Assembly: GCF_016725325.1 (NCBI RefSeq)
Contig: NZ_CP068083.1
Location: forward strand, 372,001-436,000
Reading direction: 5' to 3'
DNA length: 64,000 nucleotides
DNA from: Sphingobacterium spiritivorum
GTDB taxonomy: Bacteria > Bacteroidota > Bacteroidia > Sphingobacteriales > Sphingobacteriaceae
A program made the position numbers and the translations under genes. Below the pieces are notes generated by a model. The model saw only the letters and a program-made list of their open reading frames with translations. It did no database searches and had not been told where the DNA came from. Numbering within the stretch: the stretch's first letter is position 1; the number at the start of each line of letters is the position of its first letter. Positions 18,616-28,406 of the stretch are shown piece by piece.

Positions 18616-19926
18616 ATGCTAAGCAGTCGTTCAGAGAGAAGTTTTCCAAGAGTTATCGTCATAGGTGGTGGCTTTGGTGGAGTGGAAGTTGCTAAACACC
18701 TCAAAAACAAAGATGTAGAAGTATTACTTCTGGATCGCAATAACTATCACACGTTCCAGCCCCTGCTTTATCAGGTCGCCACCGGAACACTTGCAGCCGA
18801 TGCCATTTCCTTCCCGTTACGGAAGATGTTCAAATCGCAGGAAAATTTTAAATTCCGAATAGCAGAAGTATCACATATCGATACCGATACTAAAATTGTA
18901 AGAACAGATGTCGGAGATTTCGATTACGACTATCTGGTTGTTGCGACAGGCGCTACAACAAACTTCTTCGGAAACCAGGAAGTAGCCAAATATTCTCTTC
19001 CGATGAAAAGCATACGCGAAGCGCTTAACATCAGAAGTTATGTTCTTCAAAATCTGGAAGCAGCAGTCCTGAGAGAGACCGCTACACAGCGTGCTCCTTA
19101 CCTCAACTTCGTCGTTGTCGGTGGTGGCCCTACCGGTGTAGAACTGTCAGGAGCAATCGCAGAGATCCGTAATAATATCCTTAGAAAAGACTACCCTGAG
19201 TTATCTACTCAGGAAATGAATGTTTACCTGATAGAGGGGCAGGATAAGATCCTCGCTGCATTATCTCCGCAGGCATCCGAAAAAGCAGAAACATATCTGA
19301 AAGAATTAGGAGTAAAAGTATTGTTAAACAAGCAGGTAACAGGCTATAATGGAAATACGATCTCTTTCAGCGATGGAGAGAGTATTGATACCAAAACGGT
19401 TATCTGGGGAGCAGGTGTCATGGGACAATTCCCTGAAGGCCTGGAAAAAGATATTATCCAGCGTGGCAATCGCATCAAAACAGATGCAACCTGCAGAGTC
19501 GAAGGTCTGGAAAATGTATTTGCTATCGGAGATGTCTCTGCTATGATTACAGAAGATCTTCCAAGAGGATTACCGGGTGTCGCTCCTGTTGCACAACAAC
19601 AAGGTAAATTCGTAGCACATCAGATCATGCACCTGCTTAATGATCAGCCTCTTGAAAGTTTCAGCTATTTTGACAAAGGATCTATGGCTACAATAGGTCG
19701 TAACAGAGCTGTCGTAGATATGGGTAAAATCCGGTTTCAGGGATTCTTCGCCTGGTTTGTATGGATGTTCGTTCACTTGATGTCCATCTTCGGATTTAGA
19801 AATAAATTGGTTACTTTCGTCAACTGGTCTATCAAATTCTTTACTATGAATGGTGGAATCCGACTGATCATCAATAAATATGAGCGGCCGAAACCAGAAG
19901 AAAAAAAACCGGCACTTACAGAATAA
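18616..19926 (+). CDS. ndh: Type II NADH dehydrogenase (NDH-2)
   Basis: The 436-residue flavoprotein oxidises NADH and reduces quinone without pumping protons. FAD-binding VIVIGGGFGG is at residues 13-22, LLYQVATGTLAADAISFPLR is the substrate-channel region, and NADH-binding VVVGGGPTGVELSGAIAE is near 165-182. FAIGDV and the quinone-site APVAQQQG are also present. The C-terminal helices (about 375-420) are amphipathic and hydrophobic, as in membrane-attached NDH-2. It precedes the PolX-like gene by 15 bases and may be co-transcribed with it. Confidence 0.9.
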   Translation: MLSSRSERSFPRVIVIGGGFGGVEVAKHLKNKDVEVLLLDRNNYHTFQPLLYQVATGTLAADAISFPLRKMFKSQENFKFRIAEVSHIDTDTKIVRTDVGDFDYDYLVVATGATTNFFGNQEVAKYSLPMKSIREALNIRSYVLQNLEAAVLRETATQRAPYLNFVVVGGGPTGVELSGAIAEIRNNILRKDYPELSTQEMNVYLIEGQDKILAALSPQASEKAETYLKELGVKVLLNKQVTGYNGNTISFSDGESIDTKTVIWGAGVMGQFPEGLEKDIIQRGNRIKTDATCRVEGLENVFAIGDVSAMITEDLPRGLPGVAPVAQQQGKFVAHQIMHLLNDQPLESFSYFDKGSMATIGRNRAVVDMGKIRFQGFFAWFVWMFVHLMSIFGFRNKLVTFVNWSIKFFTMNGGIRLIINKYERPKPEEKKPALTE

Positions 19927-19941
19927 AACAACATTTAAGAT

Positions 19942-21624
19942 ATGGATAACAAGGTCATTGCTAAGCTATTTAAGCTGGGAAGTCAGCTTATGGAACTTCA
20001 TAATGAAAACCCATTCAGGGCTAAAGCAATGGCCTCCGCATCTTTTAAAATTGACAAATTGCCCTTTGCTGCAGCTACAGCGACTGTTGAAGATCTCAGT
20101 GCTCAACAGGGAATCGGCAAAGGCACGGCAGAAAAAATTCAGGAAATTATTCAGACTGGATCCTTTACAGAACTGGATCAGCTGATCGCCAATACGCCTC
20201 CCGGATTATTGGATATGCTTCAGATAAAAGGTCTTGGACCAAAAAAAATACTGATCATATGGAAAGAACTCGGTATTGAATCTGTAGGAGAACTGTATTA
20301 TGCCTGCAACGAAAACCGTCTGGTAGAGGCAAAAGGCTTCGGTCTCAAAACACAGGAAGACATTAAGAAAAATATAGAATTTTCCATTGCCAATCAAGGC
20401 TGGTTTTTATACGCAAAAGTATTGCCGTCTGCAGAAGCAATTCTCAATAAATTACGGTTCGCCCTACCCGAACACACAGCGCTTTCGTATACCGGAGCTT
20501 TCAGAAGAAAAGTTGAAATATTAGATCGTGTGGATTTTTTGCTGTCCGCTTCAACAGAAGAGCTGCAAAAAGTATTAGCTACGATTCCTGATCTGCAGAT
20601 TCAGCAACAAGATCCGGATCGGATAGACGCAAAAGATAACAATGGCTTCCTTTTTAGTTTTTTAAATACAGATTCCGAAAATTTTGCGCAAACTCTTTTA
20701 ATAACCACAGGTTCAGAACTCCATATCCAACAATTAGAAGCGATACAACAGCCACTTCCTAAAGCTTCTACAGAAGCCGGGATCTATCAGTTGCTGGGAT
20801 TAGCCTATATCGAGCCCGAACTTAGAGAAGGATTGGATGAAATCCAGAGAGCAAAAAACAGCACACTTCCGCAGCTTATCACTTTTGAAGAATTAAAAGG
20901 AACCGTTCACAATCACTCTACATATAGTGACGGCGTACATAGCCTGGCTGAAATGGCGCGATACTGTAAGGAGGATCTGGGATTAGAATATTTTGGTATC
21001 TGCGATCACTCCCGTACGGCTGTATATGCCAACGGTCTGTCTATAGATCGTCTGGAACAACAATGGAAAGAAGTAGATGCGTTGAATGAAAAAATGGCTC
21101 CATTCCGTATTTTCAAAGGTATTGAATCTGATATTCTTTCGGACGGATCTCTCGATTATCCGAATGAGATACTTGCTAAATTCGATTTTGTAGTAGCTTC
21201 CGTACATTCCAATCTCAAAATGGATGAAGAGAAAGCGACAGACAGATTAATAAAAGCAATCGAAAATCCTTACACCACTATTCTGGGGCATCCTACGGGA
21301 AGATTATTATTAAGCCGCTCGGGATATCCTTTGGATTTCAAAAAAATAATAGATGCCTGTGCAGCAAATCAGGTGGTCATCGAGATTAATGCCAACCCTC
21401 TGCGGTTAGATTTGGACTGGAGATGGCACAGATACGCTATCGAAAAAGGTGTATTGCTATCCATCAATCCGGATGCACACCGTACAGAAGGACTTTTGGA
21501 TATGCACTATGGTGTCTACGTAGCACGTAAAGGAGGACTATCTGCTGAAAACTGTCTTAATGCACGTTCGGTCACAGAAATCAGCGAATTCTTTACAAAC
21601 AGAAAAATTTCAAGGGGAATTTAA
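19942..21624 (+). CDS. PolX-family protein with intact PHP domain but degenerate polymerase core
   Basis: The 560-residue protein has the PolX layout: an N-terminal helix-hairpin-helix 8-kDa-like domain (QQGIGKGTAEKI near 55-66; IKGLGPKKI near 95-103), a polymerase-beta-like region (150-290) and a C-terminal PHP phosphoesterase (about 318-550). The PHP metal motifs are intact: HNHSTYSDG (323-331), CDHSR, VASVHSN, GHPTGR and NPDAHR. The polymerase motif is altered: after GAFRR (185-189), the usual DxD reads R196-V-D198, and the third Asp position aligns with Ser239. I infer a 3'-5' exonuclease or other PHP activity without normal polymerisation. Confidence 0.8.
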   Translation: MDNKVIAKLFKLGSQLMELHNENPFRAKAMASASFKIDKLPFAAATATVEDLSAQQGIGKGTAEKIQEIIQTGSFTELDQLIANTPPGLLDMLQIKGLGPKKILIIWKELGIESVGELYYACNENRLVEAKGFGLKTQEDIKKNIEFSIANQGWFLYAKVLPSAEAILNKLRFALPEHTALSYTGAFRRKVEILDRVDFLLSASTEELQKVLATIPDLQIQQQDPDRIDAKDNNGFLFSFLNTDSENFAQTLLITTGSELHIQQLEAIQQPLPKASTEAGIYQLLGLAYIEPELREGLDEIQRAKNSTLPQLITFEELKGTVHNHSTYSDGVHSLAEMARYCKEDLGLEYFGICDHSRTAVYANGLSIDRLEQQWKEVDALNEKMAPFRIFKGIESDILSDGSLDYPNEILAKFDFVVASVHSNLKMDEEKATDRLIKAIENPYTTILGHPTGRLLLSRSGYPLDFKKIIDACAANQVVIEINANPLRLDLDWRWHRYAIEKGVLLSINPDAHRTEGLLDMHYGVYVARKGGLSAENCLNARSVTEISEFFTNRKISRGI

Positions 21625-21679
21625 GCGCTTTATTTTTCAGGTTCTTTTGCTATTTTTATAGATCAATTTGTGATCGGTT

Positions 21680-23329
21680 ATGCGCTACCCTATTCTTTTG
21701 CTGTTATTGTTGTTTTCCTTACATTCTTATTCGCAACTCTTACACCCTAAAAACAGTTTTACCCGGGCTGATTCCTTACGCGGAAAGCTTACCCCCTTAC
21801 GTACCTGTTATGATGTGCAATTCTATCATCTTAACATAAAAGTCAATCCTGAGCAAAAATCTGTTTCGGGCAGCAATCTCTTCCGGTTCAAGGCAGTGAC
21901 GGACTTCAAAGACCTACAGTTTGACCTCTTTGAAAACCTCACTATTGACAAAGTTGTGTATCAGGGAAAGACTTTACCTTTCAGAAGAGAATATAATGCT
22001 GTTTTTATATCATTTCCGCAAACTATAAAAAAAGGAAATCAGGATTCCTTTGAGGTTTATTATTCCGGCAATCCAGTTGAGGCTAAACGTGCTCCCTGGG
22101 ATGGTGGATTCGACTGGAAAAAGGATAAAAACGGGAATCCGTGGATAGCAACTGCATGTGAGGGTCTGGGAGCCAGTGCATGGTGGCCCAATAAAGATCA
22201 CCTATCGGATGAGGTAGACAGTATGCTGATCTCGGTTGCAGTTCCCTCCTCTTTAATGAACGTCTCAAATGGAAGACTTAAAGGCGTAGAAAAGGGCACT
22301 GACGGATATTCAACTTACCATTGGAGCGTTTCTAACCCAATCAACAACTACAATGTGGCATTGAATATAGGTGATTATGTACATTTGCAGGATGCCTATC
22401 AGGGTGAAAACGGTAAACTGGATATTGATTATTATGTCCTCCGTGGAAATGAAACAATAGCTGAAAAGCACTTTGGTGAAAATGTCAAACCCATGCTTGA
22501 AGCCCTGGAACACTGGTTTGGTCCCTATCCTTTTTATGAAGATGGATACAAACTTGTCGAAACATCCCATCTGGGCATGGAACATCAGAGCGCCATTGCC
22601 TACGGGAATAAATATAAAAACGGTTATCTGGGCACAGAAAGCTCCGGCACAGGATGGGGAATGAAATGGGATTTTATCATTATCCACGAGTCAGGTCACG
22701 AATGGTTCGGAAATAATATAACGGCCAAAGATGTCGCTGACCTCTGGATCCATGAGAGCTACACAAACTATTCCGAAGCATTATACATTGACTATCATTA
22801 TGGCAAACAGGCCAGCCAGGAGTATGTAAACGGCAATCGCAGGGGTATCCTGAATGATACAGCAATGCAAGGCCCGTATGATGTAAATAAAGAAGGATCG
22901 GGTGATATGTATCTTAAAGGTGGAGTATTACATAATATGATCCGCTCCATGATAAATAATGATGAAAAATGGCGTGCAATCCTCAGAGGATTAAACAAAA
23001 AATTTTATCATAAAACTGTAGATTATCAGGATATCACATCTTATGTATCTCGTGAATCGGGTATAGATCTGTCAAAAGTTTTTGAGCAGTATGTACAGCA
23101 TACCAGCATTCCGACCCTGGAAGTGGTTTGGAACAATAAAGGTCTGCCCGCAGCCCGGTGGATCAGTGAAGTCAAAGATTTCAAAATGCCGGTAGCTATC
23201 GGTAAAAAAGGAGAAGTAAAACAACAATACACGTTTGATCAGCAGTTTAAACCCATACCTGTTGCGGAACTGACAAAGCAAAATATTGATATCGATACCT
23301 TTAATTATTATATCAAAGTCAAAATGTAA
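21680..23329 (+). CDS. Exported M1-family metallopeptidase
   Basis: The 549-residue protein has a signal peptide (residues 1-19, ending SYSQ). Gluzincin motifs are GMEHQ (299-303, the exopeptidase motif), HESGH (336-340, zinc ligands and catalytic Glu) and WIHESYTNYSE (third ligand Glu359). It lacks the long C-terminal helical domain of classic aminopeptidase N, as do many Bacteroidota M1 proteins. It should trim peptides in the periplasm. It is followed by an aminopeptidase P and a dipeptidyl peptidase on the same strand, forming a peptide-degrading run. Confidence 0.9.
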   Translation: MRYPILLLLLLFSLHSYSQLLHPKNSFTRADSLRGKLTPLRTCYDVQFYHLNIKVNPEQKSVSGSNLFRFKAVTDFKDLQFDLFENLTIDKVVYQGKTLPFRREYNAVFISFPQTIKKGNQDSFEVYYSGNPVEAKRAPWDGGFDWKKDKNGNPWIATACEGLGASAWWPNKDHLSDEVDSMLISVAVPSSLMNVSNGRLKGVEKGTDGYSTYHWSVSNPINNYNVALNIGDYVHLQDAYQGENGKLDIDYYVLRGNETIAEKHFGENVKPMLEALEHWFGPYPFYEDGYKLVETSHLGMEHQSAIAYGNKYKNGYLGTESSGTGWGMKWDFIIIHESGHEWFGNNITAKDVADLWIHESYTNYSEALYIDYHYGKQASQEYVNGNRRGILNDTAMQGPYDVNKEGSGDMYLKGGVLHNMIRSMINNDEKWRAILRGLNKKFYHKTVDYQDITSYVSRESGIDLSKVFEQYVQHTSIPTLEVVWNNKGLPAARWISEVKDFKMPVAIGKKGEVKQQYTFDQQFKPIPVAELTKQNIDIDTFNYYIKVKM

Positions 23330-23397
23330 AGGATGATAAAATCATCCCGTATACAAAGGTGAAAGACCTTAAATTTAACGTATTAAACAACAACTAT

Positions 23398-24780
23398 ATG
23401 TTTGCAGCACATACCTATCAGGAACGAAGAAATGTCTTAAAGAAAAATATTGGCCATGGTATTCTCCTGTTTTTGGGGAATATTGAAAATCCGATAAATT
23501 TCGAACACAACCCCTACAGATTTCGGCAGGACAGTACTTTTTTATATTACTTCGGAATACAAGAACCCCGTCTGGCTGCAATTATAGATATTGATGAAGA
23601 TAAAACAATTGTATTCGGAGATGAATTAAGTATCGATGATATCGTCTGGATGGGTAAACAGGAGACATTAAAAGAGAAAAGTCTGCGTTCCGGGATCAGT
23701 GAGACACGTCCTTTTTCCGCATTAGCTACTTATCTGCAGGAAAACAAGAATCGTACTGTACATTATCTACCTCCTTATCAACCTTCCAACAAGATCTTAC
23801 TTACAGAACTATTCAGTATTTCTGTATCTGCTATACAACCTTCAGCACCCTTTATAACAGCTGTTGTAAAGCAAAGAGAGATCAAAGAAGATCAGGAAAT
23901 TAAGGAAATAGAAGAAGCTATTCGCGTTTCTACTGAAATGCACCTGCTCGCCATGCGAATTGTCAGGCCGGGTATACGGGAATTTGAAATTGCCAATGCC
24001 ATCCAACATCTGGCTGCTGATCAGAGCTGTGAAATGGCTTATCCACCTATTGTAACTATCAATGGCGGAATACTGCACAATCATTATCGTCAGCATACAC
24101 TTAAAAGCGGAGATCTTTTTCTGAATGATTCCGGTGCAGAGACAGCGATGGGATATGCAGGTGATCTTACCCGCACATTCCCTGCAGATTCGAGATTCAC
24201 CACCAAACAAAAAGAAATTTACAACATAGTATTGCAGTCTTTTACGAATGCAAGAAATGCACTCGCTCCGGACACAAACTTCAAAGATATTCATCTTAAA
24301 GCCTCCCTTACCCTTGTTGAAGGACTGAAATCCATTGGATTAATGAAAGGTAACGCTGAAGAAGCCGTACAAGCACATGCCCACACGCTGTTTTTTCAAT
24401 GTGGACTCGGGCATATGATGGGACTGGATGTACATGATATGGAAGATCTCGGAGAACAATATGTGGGGTATACTCCGGACGAACCAAAAGATACCCGTAC
24501 TTTCGGACTTAAATCACTTCGCCTGGGTAAACCGCTGAAAGCAGGTCATGTAGTCACCGTTGAGCCTGGTCTGTATTTTATTCCTGAACTCATTGATATC
24601 TGGCAGGCAGAAAATAAAAACAGCACATTTATCAACTATGATAAAGTAAATGAATATCGCAATTTCGGTGGAATCCGTATAGAAGACGATTTCCTGATCA
24701 CAGCAGACGGTCATCGCTTATTAGGTCCGGAACTCATTAAAACCGCAGAGGAAATTGAAAACTACAGATCAAACAATTAG
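23398..24780 (+). CDS. Aminopeptidase P (Xaa-Pro aminopeptidase, M24)
   Basis: The enzyme is 460 residues from ATG 23398 and removes N-terminal residues preceding proline. The N-terminal creatinase-like domain is followed by a pita-bread domain with metal ligands in LNDSGAETAMGYAGDLTRTFPA (D-x10-D), GLGHMMGLDVHDME (His), TVEPGLYF (Glu) and GGIRIEDDFLIT (Glu). The frame extends to GTG 23359, adding 13 residues, but the family usually starts at MFAAHTYQERR. Its 3' end is close to the S9 peptidase gene (20 bases). Confidence 0.88.
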   Translation: MFAAHTYQERRNVLKKNIGHGILLFLGNIENPINFEHNPYRFRQDSTFLYYFGIQEPRLAAIIDIDEDKTIVFGDELSIDDIVWMGKQETLKEKSLRSGISETRPFSALATYLQENKNRTVHYLPPYQPSNKILLTELFSISVSAIQPSAPFITAVVKQREIKEDQEIKEIEEAIRVSTEMHLLAMRIVRPGIREFEIANAIQHLAADQSCEMAYPPIVTINGGILHNHYRQHTLKSGDLFLNDSGAETAMGYAGDLTRTFPADSRFTTKQKEIYNIVLQSFTNARNALAPDTNFKDIHLKASLTLVEGLKSIGLMKGNAEEAVQAHAHTLFFQCGLGHMMGLDVHDMEDLGEQYVGYTPDEPKDTRTFGLKSLRLGKPLKAGHVVTVEPGLYFIPELIDIWQAENKNSTFINYDKVNEYRNFGGIRIEDDFLITADGHRLLGPELIKTAEEIENYRSNN

Positions 24781-24799
24781 CAGCATAATTTTTTATTTT

Positions 24800-26962
24800 A
24801 TGATAAAACTCACCAAATACTTTTTATCCATATTTTGCATCTTTTTACTCCATAATAGTTTTGCTCAAAAAATGCAATGGACGGCAGATGGCAATGCCTA
24901 TTATTCATTCTCTTCCAAGGGAATTGATATGGTAGATCTTCTTCACCCGGATCAGAATAAAGCCTTTCTGACTACACAGGACCTTATCCCAAAAGATTCG
25001 ACCGAAGCGTTAGAAGTCCAGAGTTTTCAGGTATCTCCTGATGGCAATAGCCTTTTACTGTTTGCCAATACGCAACGTGTATGGCGGGATAATACGAGAG
25101 GAGACTACTGGATATTTGACAAAAAGAGCAAGAAACTTATTCAACTGGGCAAAGGATTGCCTGCCTCCTCTCTGATGTTTGCAAAATTTTCACCTAACGG
25201 CAAAAAAGTCGCTTATGTATCCAAGCATAATATTTACATAGAAGATCTTTCTACCAATACATACATCGCTATAACCAAAGACGGCACAGACCGCATTATC
25301 AACGGTACATTTGACTGGGCTTATGAAGAAGAGTTCGGATGTCAGGACGGATTTCGGTGGTCACCCGACGGAACAAAAATCGCCTATTGGAAATTAGACG
25401 CAAAAGAAACACGCAACTTCCTGATGATCAACAATACAGACAGCCTGTATTCGTTCACTATTCCGGTAGAATATCCGAAAGTAGGTATGAACCCTTCTTC
25501 CTGTACAATTTGGTTTTATAATATATCAGATGGAAGTACCAAAAAAGCCGGTATTGAAGGAGATGACATCCAGCACTATATTCCCCGAATGGAATGGGTA
25601 CTGGATTCCAAATCTATAATACTCCAACAGCTTAACCGCAAACAAAATGTAAGCAGAATTATCGTGTGCGATGCTGTAAATGCGACTTCCAAAACCATTC
25701 ACCAGGAAACTGACGAAGCATGGATAGATATTAAAGCCCGCTGGAATAACGGAGACCCAAGCGGTTGGGACTGGATCAACAATGGCGAGGAATTTATCTG
25801 GCTCTCCGAAAAAAACGGATGGAGACAAATTTATAAAATCGACCTTCAGGGTAAAGAATCGCTGATTACAAAAGAAAACTATGATGTTATACAACTAGAT
25901 AATATTGATCAGAAAGCTAATCTTATTTATTTCTCTGCTTCTCCGGCAAATGCAACTCAAAAGTTTTTGTACAAAATCAGCCTGAATGGCGGGCAGGCCA
26001 GTCGCGTAACTCCGGCGACATATAAAGGAACAAACACCTATACGATTTCTTCCAATGGCAAACTGGCCATTTTCAACAGCAAGAGCACGACGTTTAGTTC
26101 CACAGGATCTATAGTAAGCCTTCCGGAACATAAAGAAATTGTAAAACCAAAGTCTGTTAAAGAAGGAATTGCCACACATGTGGAATTTATCAAAATTAAA
26201 ACACAGGATAGCATTGAATTAGACGGGTGGATGGTAAAACCAAAAAACTTCGATCCGAATAAAAAATATCCGGTTGTATTCTATGTTTATGGAGAACCTG
26301 CAGCGCAAACAGTAACAGATGATACTTACACCGGATACAATCCATTGTATACAGGTAATATGTCGGATGACGGATACATCTATATTTCATTGGAAAACCG
26401 TGGTGCACCGGCTCCAAAAGGCAGAGTATGGCGTAAATCTATCTACAGAAATATCGGCCGTCTCAATATTCGTGATCAGGCCATGGGTGCAAAAGAGATA
26501 TTAAAATGGAAATTTGTAGATCCGGAGCGTATAGCCGTATGGGGATGGAGCGGAGGCGGATCTTCCACACTCAACCTCCTGGGACAATATCCGGATATCT
26601 ATAAAACCGGAATATCCATTGCTCCCGTAACAAACCAGTTGTTTTATGACAATATCTATCAGGAACGCTACATGGGGTTGCCACAGGAAAATAAAGAAGA
26701 CTTTATAAAAGGATCTCCTGTATCTTATGTCAAAAATCTAAAAGGCAACTTATTACTCATACACGGAACAGGAGATGATAATGTGCACTACCAGAATACA
26801 GAGGTATATACCAACGAAATGGTAAAATATAACAAACAATTTCAACTGATGTCCTACCCAAACCGCAGCCATTCCATCAATGAAGGAGCAGGAACAACGC
26901 GGCATTTATCAACTTTGTTCACCAAATTTCTTAAAACGTATTGCCCTCCGGGAGCAAAATAA
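24800..26962 (+). CDS. Dipeptidyl peptidase IV-type S9 peptidase
   Basis: The protein is 720 residues from ATG 24800, with a signal peptide (MIKLTKYFLSIFCIFLL to SFAQ). A DPP4 beta-propeller (about 30-480) includes the double-Glu-type GTFDWAYEEEF motif that holds the substrate N-terminus. An alpha/beta hydrolase domain follows, with nucleophile GWSGGGSS, Asp in GTGDDNVH and His in NRSHSI. It releases Xaa-Pro dipeptides and complements the upstream aminopeptidase P. The longer frame from 24755 would precede the signal peptide and overlap the previous gene. Confidence 0.9.
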   Translation: MIKLTKYFLSIFCIFLLHNSFAQKMQWTADGNAYYSFSSKGIDMVDLLHPDQNKAFLTTQDLIPKDSTEALEVQSFQVSPDGNSLLLFANTQRVWRDNTRGDYWIFDKKSKKLIQLGKGLPASSLMFAKFSPNGKKVAYVSKHNIYIEDLSTNTYIAITKDGTDRIINGTFDWAYEEEFGCQDGFRWSPDGTKIAYWKLDAKETRNFLMINNTDSLYSFTIPVEYPKVGMNPSSCTIWFYNISDGSTKKAGIEGDDIQHYIPRMEWVLDSKSIILQQLNRKQNVSRIIVCDAVNATSKTIHQETDEAWIDIKARWNNGDPSGWDWINNGEEFIWLSEKNGWRQIYKIDLQGKESLITKENYDVIQLDNIDQKANLIYFSASPANATQKFLYKISLNGGQASRVTPATYKGTNTYTISSNGKLAIFNSKSTTFSSTGSIVSLPEHKEIVKPKSVKEGIATHVEFIKIKTQDSIELDGWMVKPKNFDPNKKYPVVFYVYGEPAAQTVTDDTYTGYNPLYTGNMSDDGYIYISLENRGAPAPKGRVWRKSIYRNIGRLNIRDQAMGAKEILKWKFVDPERIAVWGWSGGGSSTLNLLGQYPDIYKTGISIAPVTNQLFYDNIYQERYMGLPQENKEDFIKGSPVSYVKNLKGNLLLIHGTGDDNVHYQNTEVYTNEMVKYNKQFQLMSYPNRSHSINEGAGTTRHLSTLFTKFLKTYCPPGAK

Positions 26963-26963
26963 A

Positions 26964-26996
26964 TTAAAGAGAGCTGCAAATTGCAGCTCTCTTTAA
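26964..26996 (+). terminator. Terminator after the peptidase run
   Basis: TTAAAGAGAGCTGCAA (26964-26979) and TTGCAGCTCTCTTTAA (26981-26996) form a 16-bp perfect inverted repeat directly after the stop codon. Confidence 0.8.
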
Positions 26997-27033
26997 TTTA
27001 TAAGTGATTTAAAAAGTCAACATCTGGGACAAC

Positions 27034-27265
27034 ACAAATAATCCTAATAAGGATTATTTGTAAACGATTAGTTTACTTAACAACTAACATTAAAAAACAG
27101 GGATCTTTTTAAATTTTAACAACAAAAAAAGCAGTAAAATTATACGATAATCATCTCTTTTCCGTTAACGATTTAATACCTAACAAAAGATTCTTTTCGG
27201 TTCATTTTGAACCAAATAATTTTTTTTCATTGTACACAGAGATTGATAATTTTTCAGTAGTTTTG
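27034..27265 (+). promoter_or_regulatory. mreB upstream region with stacked hairpins and a -7 element
   Basis: The 300-base gap before mreB holds three inverted repeats: ACAAATAATCCT/AGGATTATTTGT (27034-27061, 12 bp, 4-base loop), GTAAAC/GTTTAC (27060-27076) and GGTTC/GAACC (27199-27213). TAGTTTTG at 27258-27265 matches the -7 consensus 33 bases before the start codon. The repeats lie upstream of that promoter, so they are either operators or parts of a longer leader from a second promoter. Confidence 0.4.
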
Positions 27266-27298
27266 CATATTAATAAAAAATCGTTTAAAATTCACTAA

Positions 27299-28321
27299 AT
27301 GGGGTTATTTAACTGGTTTACGCAAGAAGTTGCGATCGATTTGGGTACAGCTAATACCCTGATTATCCATAATGACAAAGTAGTAGTAGACGAACCCTCT
27401 ATCGTTGCATTTGACCGCACTACCAATAAAGTAATTGCTATTGGTCGTCAGGCAATGCAGATGGAAGGTAAGACTCATGATAATATAAAAACCGTACGAC
27501 CTCTTCGTGATGGTGTTATCGCTGATTTTACAGCCGCTGAACATCTGATCAGAGGAATGGTAAAATTAGTAAACAACGGAAAAAGTTGGTTTTTCCCTTC
27601 TCTTAGAATGGTCGTTTGTATCCCTTCCGGAATTACAGAAGTCGAGAAGCGTGCTGTAAGGGATTCTGCAGAAATTGCAGGAGCAAAAGAAGTATACCTG
27701 ATTCACGAACCTATGGCAGCAGCCGTTGGTATCGGTATCGATGTAGAAGAACCTGTCGGTAATATGATCATCGATATCGGTGGTGGTACGACAGAGATTG
27801 CGGTCATCGCATTATCAGGTATCGTTTGTGATCAGTCTATCCGTGTTGCCGGAGATAATTTTGATTCTGATATTGTACAATACATCAGAAGACAACACAA
27901 TATCATGATCGGTGACCGTACGGCAGAGAAAATCAAAATTGAAGTTGGTGCTGCTCTTCCTGAATTACAGGAGCCACCTGAAGATTTTGCTGTACAGGGA
28001 CGTGACCTGATGACCGGTATTCCTAAACAAATCACTGTTTCCTATACGGAGATTGCGCATTGTCTGGATAAATCTATTTCGAAGATTGAAGAAGCAATCC
28101 TGAAAGCATTAGAAATAACTCCACCCGAATTATCAGCAGATATCTATCAGACTGGTATCTACCTGACCGGAGGTGGTGCATTACTAAGAGGTTTGGATAA
28201 ACGTATTCAGGCCAAAACAAAACTTCCTGTTCACGTAGCAGAAGATCCTCTTCGTGCGGTTGTACGTGGTACAGGCACAGCATTGAAAAATATTGGTAAA
28301 TTCAAGTTTTTAATGCAGTAA
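27299..28321 (+). CDS. mreB: Rod shape-determining protein MreB
   Basis: This is a 340-residue bacterial actin. Phosphate loop 1 AIDLGTANT is at residues 12-20, phosphate loop 2 IDIGGGTTEIAVI near 158-170, the adenosine motif LTGGGALLRGL near 288-298, and HEPMAAAVGIGI is between. It forms membrane-bound filaments that guide lateral wall synthesis. It heads the mreB-mreC-mreD-PBP2-rodA cluster. Length is typical. Confidence 0.96.
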   Translation: MGLFNWFTQEVAIDLGTANTLIIHNDKVVVDEPSIVAFDRTTNKVIAIGRQAMQMEGKTHDNIKTVRPLRDGVIADFTAAEHLIRGMVKLVNNGKSWFFPSLRMVVCIPSGITEVEKRAVRDSAEIAGAKEVYLIHEPMAAAVGIGIDVEEPVGNMIIDIGGGTTEIAVIALSGIVCDQSIRVAGDNFDSDIVQYIRRQHNIMIGDRTAEKIKIEVGAALPELQEPPEDFAVQGRDLMTGIPKQITVSYTEIAHCLDKSISKIEEAILKALEITPPELSADIYQTGIYLTGGGALLRGLDKRIQAKTKLPVHVAEDPLRAVVRGTGTALKNIGKFKFLMQ

Positions 28322-28406
28322 TTCTTTGAATATCAATTCCAGTTACGCGATATAGATAGGTATACCCTGCTATATCGCGTAGTTGTTAAAAAACACCAGC
28401 AATAAC

